Below, piece by piece: positions 1 through 12,200 of a DNA stretch of 64,000 bases. The translations under genes were made by a program, and so were the position numbers. Each line of letters begins with the position of its first letter. Positions within the stretch are counted from its first letter, which is position 1. Source of the stretch: Micractinium sp. NFX-FRZ (taxonomy: Eukaryota > Chlorophyta > Trebouxiophyceae > Chlorellales > Chlorellaceae); assembly GCA_029339195.1 (NCBI GenBank), contig JAPTJF010000073.1, positions 1-64,000 of the forward strand, written 5' to 3'. The notes below the pieces were generated by a model. That model was not told the origin of the DNA, did no database searches, and saw only the letters and a program-made list of their open reading frames with translations.

Positions 1-659
1 GCTTTTGCTTTTTTTCCATCAGGGAGCCAGTGGGCTTGCGCCCTCGTTTTCCTCCCGGGCATTTGCCGAATCACGCACACCGCGTATACTTCTTCTTCTT
101 CTTCTTCTCCTGTGATGCGAGTTTGAAGAGCCTGAAAAAGGGCAGCCACACCAGTGCGCGACGCTGAGCGGTAACTGGCGGGCTGGCGGGCAGGGCGCTG
201 GGAGCGACGGTTTGCAGGGACTGAGGCATGCCCTGCAAGCAGAGGAGCACCGGGACGCGGAGCAGCGATGGCAGCAGGGTACCCAAGGGCGGCCACTTTG
301 GACAGCGTCCACTGCTCCCCCCGTGCGCCTGCGCCTGGCCGCCCGAAGGCGGCCCCCGCTGGCTGGCACGTGCCTGCACCTCTCATTCCTCCCACAGGCG
401 CCAATTGTGTCACCGTTCACTCCGTTACAGTGTGTGGTTTTGTGCGTGGCATGCAGAACAAGATGCATTGAACACTGGACAAACAGGCAGGGTGGCAGCC
501 CTCCAGCTCGGCTGAACCCTGCACTTGTTGTCTTGAGCAGCGGGATACTGGCCGCCTGCAAGCCCTCCGGAGTCCACACAACACTTCTCCTACCTGATAT
601 GGGTGCATGAATGTCTGGGAGCGAACCTTGTGCTTCTTGATGGCACGCTTCGGCGGCAT
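1..659 (-). CDS. Uncharacterised protein, N-terminal part (runs off left edge)
   Basis: The start is an ATG at 659-657. Exon 1 (659-594) encodes 22 residues beginning MPPKRAIKKHKVRSQ, very basic, and ends CAG|GTAGGA in phase 0. A good acceptor (TTTTTCAG) precedes exon 2 (131-1), which stays open in the same phase to the window edge. Exon 2 reads a run of six Glu followed by VYAVCVIRQMPGRKT and ends in a Lys-rich stretch. The basic head, acidic patch and VYAV motif recall nuclear chromatin-type proteins, but I do not recognise a family and the chromodomain signature is not complete. Extra exons inside the 462-bp intron cannot be excluded. The start and exon 1 are moderately secure; exon 2 rests only on a matching phase and splice site. 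Confidence 0.4.
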
Positions 660-1938
660 AGCGGCGGTTGGTGGAGCGAGTGTGGCTGGCTGCTGACGGC
701 GCCTGCGGGCAGGGGAGGTGGGCGGGAGGCTTGTCAAGTGGCGCCACACGGCGGTCGGGGTCAGAGATTTCCTTGCCGATAGTGGTGCTCGCTTTTGCAA
801 CGAGCGCAAGTTCAAGAGGTCGCCCTGCGAGCAGAGCAGCACTGGGCGCGCGCATCCATCCCATGCCCCCTTGCCGGCGGTTTGCCAGCTGCTGCCTAGC
901 TCGTCGTCAGCACAATGCGATCAATGCTTTGCCGGGCAGGCTGCCAGCACCGATACTCCCAAGGACCTTGCTTACGAGGTCAAGCCGCCCCCCAACCTCG
1001 GGAGTCAGCAGCCGCCACGGCACTAGCACGCACCTTTGAAGCGATTGCTGGTGTGTGATTGGCAGTGAGAGGCAAGGAGGCTGCACTCCTAAGGAGCTTG
1101 TATAACCCTGGCTTTCGGTAAGAGGGAAGGATACTGTGAATAACCGCTTCAATCGAGCCTATGGGGCGTGGAAGTGGTGAGGGAAAGGGGGAGATAGTGG
1201 ACAGACAGAGGTGGCGAGGCCGACATTGTGCGCTCTCGTGCTGTGCTGTGCAAGTCGAGATGCAGGGTGAAGGCCAAGTTGAGGATCTCGGCGATTGCAC
1301 GCTTTAAACAGGCCCTTGGGCCGCAGAATTATCCTTGGGCCGCATTCTGCGGCCGCATTCTGCGGCCCAAGAGGTTAATGAGGGGGCGACGGCACTTGCC
1401 GTTGGCGCTGTTGATGTTGTGCTGGCGGCGCCACAATGCTCTGCCGGCTGCAGGGCAGCCACGTTGCCTGCGCCAACCCACATCCCCCTCCTATGCCACC
1501 AGAGCGCTGCAGCACCCCAGCCTCTTGCCCTTGGTTGGTGAGGTTGACGAGGTCATTGCAACATGGCACAGTGCTTTGATTGCGCAATGCTGGTGGTACC
1601 AGTGGGTGGGCAAGTGGGTGGGCAAGTGTCGCGCAGGCTGCCCGCAGGGCGGCCGTGGGACGCAAGTGCCGCGTGAATACAATCGACAGGCTGCTCTCAA
1701 GCAACGCAGTGGAAAACAGAGGGTAAAGGAATTGGGGCAGATGTACAAATGAGCCGAGGGAGGGGAGTGTGTAGCCTGGTAGAGGGGTATTGATACGGCG
1801 GGAGCGGAAAGCTAGCTTGCTGACGGTTCTTCCGCCACACATCCACCCCGCAGCAGCGGCGCGCGCCTGCCGCCTCAACAGCGCAGCCTGCGCTGGCCTG
1901 GCAGCAAGCACAGAGGTGCAGACCTGCTGCACCTGGGA
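660..1938. other. Intergenic region with no supported gene
   Basis: This stretch separates two minus-strand genes, so it should hold the 3' end of the 1939-2751 gene and the promoter of the gene starting at 659. Open frames exist on both strands, including one of 174 codons at 1228-1752 plus, but they show no domain-like sequence and are expected in DNA of this GC content. I found no TGTAA on the minus strand. The only clear structure is the hairpin cluster at 1315-1371. Confidence 0.5.
1315..1371. repeat. Nested inverted repeat (hairpin cluster)
   Basis: A perfect 15-bp inverted repeat, CTTGGGCCGCAGAAT at 1315-1329 and its complement at 1357-1371, encloses further copies of the same half-sites (CTTGGGCCGC at 1334-1343, and the self-complementary unit GGCCGCATTCTGCGGCC at about 1351-1367 overlapping the right arm). 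Several alternative hairpins can form. Confidence 0.8.
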
Positions 1939-2751
1939 CTACACCATGCCCGCCTGCTGCTGCTGCTCGGCGGCCGCGACCGCTTGGCCGCCCGCCGCCG
2001 CACCGCCGGCCTTGTGGCTGCCCACCCAGTGTTGCGCTCCGCCCGCCTGCTGGTGGTGGTGCTGCTGGTCAGAGGGGTTGCTGCTCTCGTTCTCGTCCTC
2101 CCCCTGCTGGCTGCTAGGGCTAAACTCCTCGCTGCTGGCAGGCCCCTGGACCGCCGTGCCGCCCAGGCGCCCCACAGCTCGCCGCTTGTGCCCCGCCGCT
2201 GCTGCCTGGGCCAGCAGGCTGCCCAGATGCGCCAGATCAGCCTCAATCTCCTCCTTGCTCAACGGCAGGTAGTATTCACGCAGGTCTCCGGCGGGCTGCG
2301 AGGAGTGGGGAGGAGGGGCAGGGGCAGTGGTGAGCCGGCGCCGGTGAGATACCCTCTGGTTCCAAGGCGCCGCCGCCAGGCAGGCGGTGGGTCTGTCAGC
2401 GCGCGGGGGCTGCGCTACTGCAGGAAGGTCCGCGTTTCGACGCCTTGCGCACGGAAGGTGCACGGAGGCGTAACGTCGGCGCGTGCTGAGGAGTGACCAC
2501 CCAGAGCTGGCGCCGGGCTGCCGTCCCTTTGCTCTCCCGGGAGCGGCGGGCCCACATCGCCCCCAGATCTTGCAAGGAAGATCACAAGCACATTTTGGGC
2601 AAAGCAGGGACCTTGGGGCTCCCCTGTGAAGGCTGGCCAGCAAACATGCCTCACAGTGAGGCGGTGCAGCTGAGCAACCAGCGAGACTCACTAGTAGGCA
2701 TTTCCATGTCAGAGGCATCCACACCAACGCCCGCTTCTTTTTGGGAGGCAT
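1939..2751 (-). CDS. Uncharacterised 138-residue protein
   Basis: Two exons are proposed. Exon 1 (2751-2692) encodes 20 residues starting MPPKKKRALVWMPLTWK and ends at the donor CTA|GTGAGT. Exon 2 (2295-1939) follows a CGCAG acceptor, continues in phase 0 and ends with TAG. Its first half is a helix-like segment (EYYLPLSKEEIEADLAHL) and its tail is low-complexity, rich in Ser, Glu, Gln and His. The frame is also open through most of the intron, so an unspliced, longer product is possible, but the intron translation is Cys/Pro/Arg-rich noise. No family recognised. It lies 490 bp downstream of the Pol I gene on the same strand. Confidence 0.4.
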   Translation of the reverse strand: MPPKKKRALVWMPLTWKCLLVSLAGCSAAPPHCEACLLASLHRGAPRSLLCPKCACDLPCKIWGRCGPAAPGRAKGRQPGASSGWSLLSTRRRYASVHLPCARRRNADLPAVAQPPRADRPTACLAAAPWNQRVSHRRRLTTAPAPPPHSSQPAGDLREYYLPLSKEEIEADLAHLGSLLAQAAAAGHKRRAVGRLGGTAVQGPASSEEFSPSSQQGEDENESSNPSDQQHHHQQAGGAQHWVGSHKAGGAAAGGQAVAAAEQQQQAGMV

Positions 2752-3094
2752 AGTCGGTCCGGCAAGGCAGTTCAAGCTGGTCGGAGCCTCAAGTAGCAGC
2801 GATGATGCGGTCCGATGCGCTTCTGTGTTTTGAAATGGCGAAAGTAGGAGGAGGGGCTTTGGGCGGCGAGGTGTCCAGCTGCGCTCGTGGCGGAGTGCTG
2901 CGTGCTGTGCTCTGCTGCACAGAGGTTCACAGACGGCTTTGCTCGTGCCTTGCTCTTGATCGTGCTCGTGTGATAAGCCAAGCCGGTTGGGAAGCGGGCG
3001 AGGGTGGAGCGCCGACAGCCGGCTTGTGGGGACAGCCCGCCCCGCCACCGGGAGGCGGCTGGCCGGCGGCCCGGCTTGTGGACCCTATGTTGAA

Positions 3095-3099
3095 TTACA
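3095..3099 (-). terminator. Candidate poly(A) signal TGTAA for the Pol I gene
   Basis: TTACA on the plus strand reads TGTAA on the minus strand. It lies about 145 bp beyond the Pol I stop codon. TGTAA is the usual green-algal polyadenylation signal. Confidence 0.5.
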
Positions 3100-3243
3100 T
3101 GCAGGGACGCAGGTTGCCTCATCTCATTGCAGTCAAACATCAAATGCAACGATCCCTGTGCGGGAATCACGGTTCACTTTGGTACACGGTTCAGGCGGAA
3201 GGCGGGGCCGTCGCGCCTCCACCGCCGCCCGCTGGCGCAGCTG

Positions 3244-6200
3244 CTACGCCGCAGCACGCCCCCTCAGCACGCCACCTGCCTGCATGTTCTGCACCAGCTC
3301 CAGGCAGCCCGTGCCCACGCCCACGGTGCGGCCCAGCACGATGCGGGAGGCGGGCGAGGTCAGGGAGTCGACGTCGCCGTGCAGGGTGGCCGACACCAGG
3401 AAGGAGGCCGCCGTCTCAAACGAGATTTTGAGGAAGGGAGAGGTGCAGGCCTCGATGCCGATGCGGTTGCACGCACGGTAACCGCCCTGCAGGTGGGTTA
3501 CGTCACGGCGGGTTGCTTGGTGGGTGGGCGGGCAAGCGCGCACGTGCCCAGCGCCGCCGGCCTGCCGGCCAAGGCCACGGGCCTTCATGCCTTGGGCGCT
3601 CCGAGCACCCAAGCCACGTGCACAGTGAGAGCTGTCAGTTTCAGGCCTCTCCCGGGGGGGTGGCCATGCCAACCCTGCAGCCATGCTCAAATGGCGAGGG
3701 AACAGGATTGCCCAGAAAGAAGGGCAGCCCGCTCACCAGATGGGTCATGAAGTCGGCAATGAGGCTGAGGTGGCGGGGATCCACCCCGATGCCGTAGGCG
3801 CCAAACACGGACGACACCTCGCGCACAATGGTGGCGCGGCAGGCCTCCACGCCGTAGGCCGCCAGCATGGCGGCCGGGTTGTTGGTGGACAGGCGGTGCA
3901 CGTCAATCAGGTCCTGCGCATGGATGGTGGGTGGGTGGAGAGGGGCAGGTGAGCAGTGGGTTTCGTATGTTTCATTGTACTGCGCCCCCAACAGGGATTG
4001 CCCGGCACAGCAGGGACCAGCACAGCAGGGACCAGCACAGCAGGAACCAGCACAGAATGGAACAAGCTCAGCAGCCTGGCACCCACAGGTGACCCCAAGC
4101 ACGGGGTAGGGGCCACCCCAGCACCCTGCATCCCCACGCACCTGGGAGGGCCACACTCCCCGCACGTTGATACCGTCTGTCTGCAGCGTCTGAGAGCCGC
4201 CGGGGCCGGCCTCGAGCGTGTAGGACTTGGCCACGCCTGGGGTTGGGGAGGGGCAGGGGAGGGTGGGGTGGGCGGGTGGAGGAGGGTGAGCAGGGGCCAA
4301 AGGGTTGGAGCGTGACATCTTATGCAGGCAAGAAGTGTGCCGGCAGCGCGCCAGGCACATGACGGCAGGGCAGAGGGCAGGTGCGGCTGGAAAGGCATGT
4401 GAGAGGCGCCACATGCAGGGGGCACTTTGTACAGTACTCCACTTCGCCCACCCAGCTTGCCGTGCATGAGCACTCTTTCTCTTCCACAACCAACTCGGAC
4501 ACATGCCCTGCTGCCTGCCTAACCCGCAGCCTGGGGGAATCTAGAGGTGCCGTGATGGCCACACCCCGCACCCGTCCCCGCCTCCCTTAGCCCCCACAAT
4601 CCATCCGCCCACACACAGCGCTCGACCACCCCTTCCTCCCCACAATCCACACACACACACACACGCAGCGCCCACCTGGCACGCCGCGCATGATTGAGTC
4701 CGCCGCCACCTTCTCCACAATCTCCCTCATCAGCAGCTTGGGGCAGTCCAGGGGCACGGTGATTGCCACCTCACACGCCAGCGCAGCTGCATCCACCCCC
4801 AAGCCCGTCTCCAGCCCCGGGGCCTTGCCCTTGCGGCCCCCCTTGGCGCCAGGTGACTGCTCGGCTTCCTCCTCCTCATCATCATCATCGGCGGCGGCGT
4901 CTGCTGCTGCTGCTGCTGCCTCAGCCGCTGCTGCTGTTCCTGCTGCTGCTGCCGCCGGCTCCTCCTCTGCACCAGGGGCAGATAGGGAGGGGTGGCACCG
5001 GAGCCACGGTGAAGCACAGAAAGCGGTGGTGAGGGCGTGCCGGAGGGGCAGCACAAGGAGCAGGCGAGTGGGCGGGCGTGCAAGCGCTGGAGTGCGTGGG
5101 CGCGCGGGTGGGCGCAGGCTTGCGTTGTGCATTGAGACGGGTGCGGGCCGGCAGGCATCCAGAAAAGTGGCAGCAATTGGGTGGATGGGCGCACCCTCGT
5201 CATCGCTGCCGGCGTGCCGCCGCCGCGCCTGCTGGTCTATCTGCCGCTGAATCTGGACGTCCTCCTCGTCGCCTACGCAGCCAGGAGGGGTAGGAGAAAC
5301 ACACAGAGTTAGGATGCAGCTTTGGTGAAGGCAGATACCAGCCCTCCTGCAGGCGGAGCTCCATCCCAGGCTGCCATGCAGGCAGGGCAGTGAAGCGCCA
5401 TAAAGGGCAGGCAGCGGGGAGGCAGGGCCACACCACCACCTCCATCCGTCCCGAGTTGCCCGCTCACCCGCGCCGTAGGTGGCCTGCTCGCCGCGCCCGC
5501 CCGCAAAGCGCAGCTTGCCCTCCTGGTACTGCTCATCCTCCTGCGGTACAGATTGGTGGTGCGTGTGCAGTGCGCCATGTTCAGTGGGGAAACTGTGACA
5601 CTCGCTGGGTTGCACCAGCAGCACCTCGCCCCTTGCTGCGCTGCGCATGCCCCTGCAGTGCAGGTCCGGCTTCATATGCCTGCGCAAAATGCACACATAC
5701 GCATACACGCACACACCCACGCACCCACGCACACGCACACCCACCTCTGCATTCTCGTCCTCGTCATCCTTCTCGCTCTGCTTCCGCCGCTTGGGCGCCC
5801 CCTCCTCGCTCGTCAGCGCAGCGCCGATGCCGCCCTCCTCGCCGCCCACGCGCGCCGCCGCCACGGGGGCCTGGATCGTCTTGGCCCCCAGGGTTGAGGC
5901 GCGCTTGATGGCGGCCTTGACGGCGGCCTGCGGGAGGGGAGGGGACGTGGGAGGGAGAGTGTGTGTCTGGGAGGGTCGTGTATAGAGGGAGAGGTACCTG
6001 GGGGGTCTTGGCGGTGCAAGGGGCGCGAGCATGCATTGATTGCAGCCTTGGCGGCAGGCTTGGGCGAAGCGGTGGGAGCACGGGGTCGCCGCGGGTGCTG
6101 CACCAGGCACCGCGGGTGCAGCTTGGGCACGGAACCCGGTCTCCAAGCAGCCTGCCAACTTTGATGCCTCCAACTGCCAAGCAGGACCGACATGCAATGC

Positions 6201-9200
6201 TCCCACATCTTGACACCCTGCCACCTCCTAGCACCCACCCCCCACTGGGAGGGCCCCCCCACCCGAAAAGAAAGTACTAACCCCTCCCCCACCTGCAGCT
6301 TGGGCACAAACTCCTTTTGGAAGCAGCCCGCAATCTCCTCCCACTGCACATCCAGCTCGGCCGGGTACAGCTCCATGGGGTAGAACTGCAGGGGGAGGGG
6401 TGGAGGGCAGTGTTGCATTGTGGGTGAAGGTGTTGCATTATGGGTGCATGTCCAGCTCGGCCGGGTACAGCTCCATGGGGTAGAACTGCAGGGGGTGGGG
6501 GGTGGGGGGTGGGCGTTGCATTATGGGTGAATGCGTTGCATTGTGGGCGCATGTCCAGCTCGGCCGGGGACAGCTCCATGGGGTAGAACCGCAGTGGGGT
6601 GCGGGTGGATCACAGTGTTGCATTGTGGGTGAATGCGTTGCATTGTGGGTGCATGTCCAGCGGGGTGAAGCTCAACGGGGTGGAGTGCATGGGATTGCAT
6701 TGTTGAGGCGTTGCAATACAGGCACATGTCGAGCTAACAAGGCCGTCTACCCTGTCCTTTGACCACACCCCAGCCACCCAGCCTAACCTGCATGCGCACT
6801 GCATACATACACCCGCCGCCAGCCCACCACCCACCTTCTCCCATCACTTTCTTGCCTCCCCTCCCTCCCTCTCCCCCAAGCATGCCCACACCCCTCACAC
6901 ACCTGCATGCGCACGGTGTAGATGCGGCCGCGGCCAAAGGCCACAGCATCGGTGCGCGCAATCACGTTCTCCTCCACGAGCATGCCTGCAGGGGGGTGGG
7001 AAGAGGGGAAGCCAAACGAGTGGCTGGTGAGCAGACCCGGATTGGGGGGCGGTGGGATGGGCAGGCATGGGGGGGGGGGGGGTGAGTGTCCAGGGCGAGG
7101 GCAAGGCGTACGCCAGTCGGCATGCAGGTGCAAGTGCATGACAAGAAGCGAACTGCATACCAAGCCTGGGCGCGGGCGCTCGGCGGGTCTGTTTGTGCAT
7201 GCAGGCAGACCTGCCTGCCCCAGCCAGCCAGCCAGCCAGACAGACAGCCAGACCCCATCCCCCATGCCCTCTTGCCACCAAACCCAAAGGAAAGCAGAGT
7301 CGAAGTCACTCACTGCGTAGCGCCTCTGCCAGCCGGATGCGCTTCAGCCGCACCGCCAGGTCAGCCGCTGACTCAGCGCCCAGCCCGGGGTGCAGGGGCA
7401 GCGTCATCACCGGGGTCTTGATGGAGGCAGCAGCTGTCATGAGGATCTCACGCAGGCGCGGGATGCCGAGCGTCACGTTGGCCTCGCCACGCCCAGCCAT
7501 GTGGAACGTGTTGAGCGTCATCTGCAAGCGGCGGGGACGGGAGGGTGTTGGTTTAAACAAAACATGCGTGCTATGGCCAGCCATGTGGCACGTGTTGAGC
7601 GTCAGATGCAGGGAGTTTAACACAGCGGTGGGGCAGGGGGGGTGGGGGGTGTCCCGTCAAAGGAGCTGCCATCAGTGCCATGTGGAGAGTGGTGCGCGAT
7701 GCCTGCAAAGGGGCGGGGGCCAGGGTTGGCAGCGGCAACCCGACTGCACGACATGATCCCGCCATGTGAGAGGCCGTCGCAAGTGAGGCAAGCGAATGTG
7801 CGCTCCCGTTTGTGAGGCAAGCACAGGGGGCAAAGGCGGCCTGGCTGGTCTAGTGCACCCAACAGCGCCACATGACAACATGGTCACCCTTGCGACCACA
7901 GCGCGGCACAGCGCACCTGCGTGGAGGGCTCTCCAATGGACTGCGCCGCAATAACGCCCACCGCCTCCCCCGGCTGCACCATCGACTTGTACCACTTGAC
8001 GTGCATGAGTCGCTGGAAGTCTGCAGGGGGTGCAACAGGGGGCGCCCCGAACACACAGTTGGTTTGGTTGCAGCAGGAACGAATGGTTGTAAGGGCGGTA
8101 GGGAGCACGAGGGAGCAGGGGCGGGGGCCGAGGCATGAATGAGTCGGAGGGTCTGCCGCCAGGTGAGGCACCGCCCGCCCCCTCAAAATTCTGAGTGTGT
8201 TGTGTGATCGGCCGTCCTCCTCCGGTTGTACTGCTCCCGACTGTACTGCTCCGGACCGTACCGCCCTCCTCCCGAGGGGCTCACCCATGGGGTCCAGGTT
8301 TGCAAACTTGTCGCTGCCGCCCTTGCGGGCCGCCTTGCGCAGGGCCTTGTCCTGCACGGGCGGCGTGCACAAGCGGGGGAGGCAGGGCAGGGTTGGGGGT
8401 GGGGGTCAGGCAGGGCGCGGGTGGACTGTAGGGGCAGAGGCATGCGGGGCCCACCTGTCATGGTTCGAAAGACACAAGCCCAGGTAGTGCTTAGGGGAAC
8501 AAATAGGGGGACAAGCAAAGGAAACCTGTGAGCACCCACCTGCTTGTCGTAAGCCTTGTCCACTCCCTTGGGGTTGGGCGGCACCATGCCGCCGCCAAAA
8601 ATGGACTGGCTCAGGGCGTCCTGCAGGACAGGCCGGGGCAGGCAAAAAAAAAGACGGGTCAAAGGGAAGAAGAATGGGGGCATGCCGCCAGCGGCGAGAA
8701 CTGGGAGGGGAGGTCGGCTGGCTGAGAGCGCCCTGGCAGGGGCTCAGGGCAGGGCAAACATGAATCGTCAATGCACCAAATCTACGGGTTCTTGAGCAAA
8801 CCCGCCAGGCAGGCCTGCCGTCACACCAACCCCTTCTCCATCAACACATTCGCACAATACACACCCCACACCCCCAAGCACCCACCTGGAAGCCCTCTGA
8901 GGTCACCCCCAGGGTAGTCTGGAACAGCTGGGCGTTGGCCGGCAGGGTGTGGTCGTCCTTGGAGCTCTTGGGCAGCCCCTTCATCAGCAGCTTGGCGCGC
9001 TCCCTGCACCCATGGGTGAGCAGGTGAGCGGGCAGGTGGGCACAGGAGGGGTGGGCGGCAGGCAGGTGGGCAACGCGGGGCCCGTTGGGGTGGTGAATGG
9101 GCAGGTGGGCGGGCAGGTGGGCTACTCGAGGCGCTGCCTGTCCCAAACACCCAGCGGGACCGGCCCGCTGCTGCAGCAGCTGCACGCCGCCTTGCGGCCC

Positions 9201-12200
9201 ACACACACAGACACAGCCTTGGTCAGGCGGAACTGAAACCCAGCACCCCCCACGCACCTGACCACCTCCCGCGCCCGCCCCTCCAGCTCCGCCTGGTTGT
9301 CGGCCCGAGGGAAGTTGAGCGCCTTGGCGGCCTCCAGCTGGACCGAGAACTGCGGACAGGGCGGTGGTGATGACGTGGCAGCCGCCGAGATGTTGAGGCA
9401 GGCCGCTGCGTGGTGACGGGACCATGACAGGCATCCAACAAGGCAATGCAAAGCATGCGGCGCTGCTGCCCGAGAGCAGTGATGTGCTGCCCGGCGCTGT
9501 GGCTGCCCTAAGCAGCAGAGCAATGAATGCTATCGTTGATCGGTGATCGATTGCAGGCCGAGCCAGGCGGCCCACCTGAGGCGAGTTGTAGAAGAGGAAG
9601 GGGAAGGTCTTGAGGCAGCCAGTCTGCATGGGGTCGATGCCGTCCTCGCCGTAGTAGAACTGCACGAAGAAATGCCGATTTGGTTTCTTTGGGTGGCCAG
9701 AAGAGATGGGAGAGTGGCCGGCAGCACCCCCATGTGACAGATCGCGTCCCACGTCCCAACCCCCACCCCCGGTGCCCGCCCCCCAAACCCCAAACAAATG
9801 TGCTGACCAACGTCAAGCACCGGGACTTGTATTCGGCCCTGGAGCGCACCCACGCCAAGGCGCTGATCCAGATCCGGTTGGACCGGTTACATCACCACAG
9901 CTGCCCCACTTGCACGATGCTCTTTTCCCAGTCTTTCCACTCCAGGACAGGCATACGAGCAGCAGACTGAGCCAGCCCGGCCCCCCACCCCCCACCACAC
10001 ACCTGCACGATGCTCTTGTCGCAGTCGTCCCGCACGGTGGAGTCGTAGTGCACCTTCAGGCTCTCCAGGTTCTTCACCAGGCAGCGCTGCAGGTAGCCTG
10101 CAGAGGCGGAAGAAGGGGACATGAACTAATATTAAGATATGAGCTGGGCGGGCCAGGAGGTGAAAGCAGGGCGGGCAAGAGCAAGTGAAGCTTGCAGCTG
10201 ACGGGAGGTGCCCACCCACCAGCCTGGCACGGGAAGCTGTACACCAGAGCTGCCAGGTGCCTGGGGCTGGGGCCTCCGCCTGCACCGCCAGCTGCCTGCC
10301 TGCCTGCCTGCCTTCCCCAGGCCCCTCCCCTCCAGTCCGCATCCTGTGTGAGGACTGCCACTCTCCACTGCACTCGCTCCCCTCGGGGTGCCCCCCCCCC
10401 CACCCACCCACCTGAGCGTGACGTCTTCACCGTCGTGTCCACCAGCCCCTCCCGCCCCGCCATGCAATGGAAGTAATACTCCTGAGGCCTCAGCCCTGCA
10501 GGAGCAGGGAGGGGGACATGATGTGTGTGTGAGCATGTGTGGGCCCAGGCATTGCAGTGCAAGAAGTACGGACCCTGCCGGCCTACCCACATTTTTATTA
10601 TTATTGTTTTTTATTTTATTTTATCCCTACCCTTCCCGCTCCTTTGCCCACCTGCCTGCCCACCCACACCTCCCCTGCCCAGCACCCACGCTTCCCCGGC
10701 CCCCCTCCGCCTCGCCCACCCCGCCTGCCTGCCCACACCTCCCTGTCCCATTCCCAAGCCTCCCTCGGCTACCCACCCACCCGTGAGGAAGCGGTCGCCG
10801 ACGAAGCCTCCCGAGCGCGCGCCGGCGTCGTAGGGCGCAAAGCAGGGCAGCGTCTTGCCGCTGGACATGCGGGGGACGCGCCGCCCCTCCAGCTCCTGCG
10901 TGCAGGGAAGGGTAACAGCGGTGGGCGTGGTTGGTGGCAGCAGGTAGTGGAGGAGGGGTGGGAGGCGTGGTTGGTCCCAGGGCCTGACGGACCGCATGCT
11001 TTGCCCACCCAAACAGACCACACACCCCAGCGCAGCCCTGCCATGCCCTCGCCCCCTTGCTGGCCCGGCAGGCACGACATGTGCGACGGGTCAAGTGGGG
11101 GAGCAAAACAAGCACAAGAACACGCTGAAAGCAAGACGCAGCAGGAGCCCCCCCTGCTGGCCCAGCAGGAACAGGCTCCGGTAGAGGTAAAGACAGAGCA
11201 AGCCAACAAGGAAACAGCACAGGAAGCACCAGCAGTGAAGCGCACCTGCTGGCCCAGCAGGCACGAGATCTGCCAGAGGTAAACACAGAACAAACCAACA
11301 AGGAAACAGCACAGGAAGCACCAGCAGTGAAGCCCACCTGCTGGCCCAGCAGGCATGAGATCTGGGAGAAGTTGACCACGGAGCCCTTGGCTCCCGTGAT
11401 CGTCATCAGCGCCATCATGTTGTGCCGGAACGGCTTGAGCTGCCCGCCGGGCAGGCAGGCCTTGACCACCTCACTGCTCAACGGGTGCATGGCGCCTGCA
11501 GGGGTGTGTGTGAGGAGGGGGTGGGGCATGTGGGGGGGAATGGTAAGAGGGCAGCGGGGGAGAGGTAGCGGGAGGCACAGGTGTGCACCACCTCGCTGCT
11601 CAAGGGGCGTGCATCGCGCCTGGGGGGACCGGGGTTGAGGGGATGGGAAGGTGGCAGGGCAGGAGGGGTGGGTGCAGGAGGTGGACAGGCACCTGGGCGG
11701 CAAGTTTGGTCAGGGCTGGCGAGATAGCCTCCTGCCTTGCACCTTCTTTCCTTTCGCCCAGGACAGCATGCACAGCTCCACACAACACAGCACACACAGC
11801 GCAGCACAGCACCAACACAGCAGCAGCCCAGCGCACCCGAGGCCTTCATGTCCAGCCCCACCCCCGCCTGCTCCGCGTTGGTGCGGAAGCGCATGCTGAG
11901 CGCCTCGCGAATGCCGTCCTCCCGCGCCTCGTATGCCTCCTCCTACGGACATCAAGTGCCAGAGGGGCAAACACGCGAGTGAAGCAGTATTTCGTGAACT
12001 GGCTCAGCACGCGCCTCGAAACCTCCCCTCCTGCGCCTGGCCAACAAACGACTGTGCACAGTACAGAGACACACCGGGAGGTGACTGGGCACACCTATCC
12101 ACACCACACCTGCCCCTCGCATGAAACTCCTCGCGCCGCCCCCTCCCCACGACGCCCTTGCAACCCTCCCCCATCCCGCCCCCTCTCTCACATAATCCAA

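Noticed and set aside
8460..8480. tRNA box B (GGTTCGAAAG)
   Set aside because: No box A or cloverleaf pairing at the expected distance upstream.
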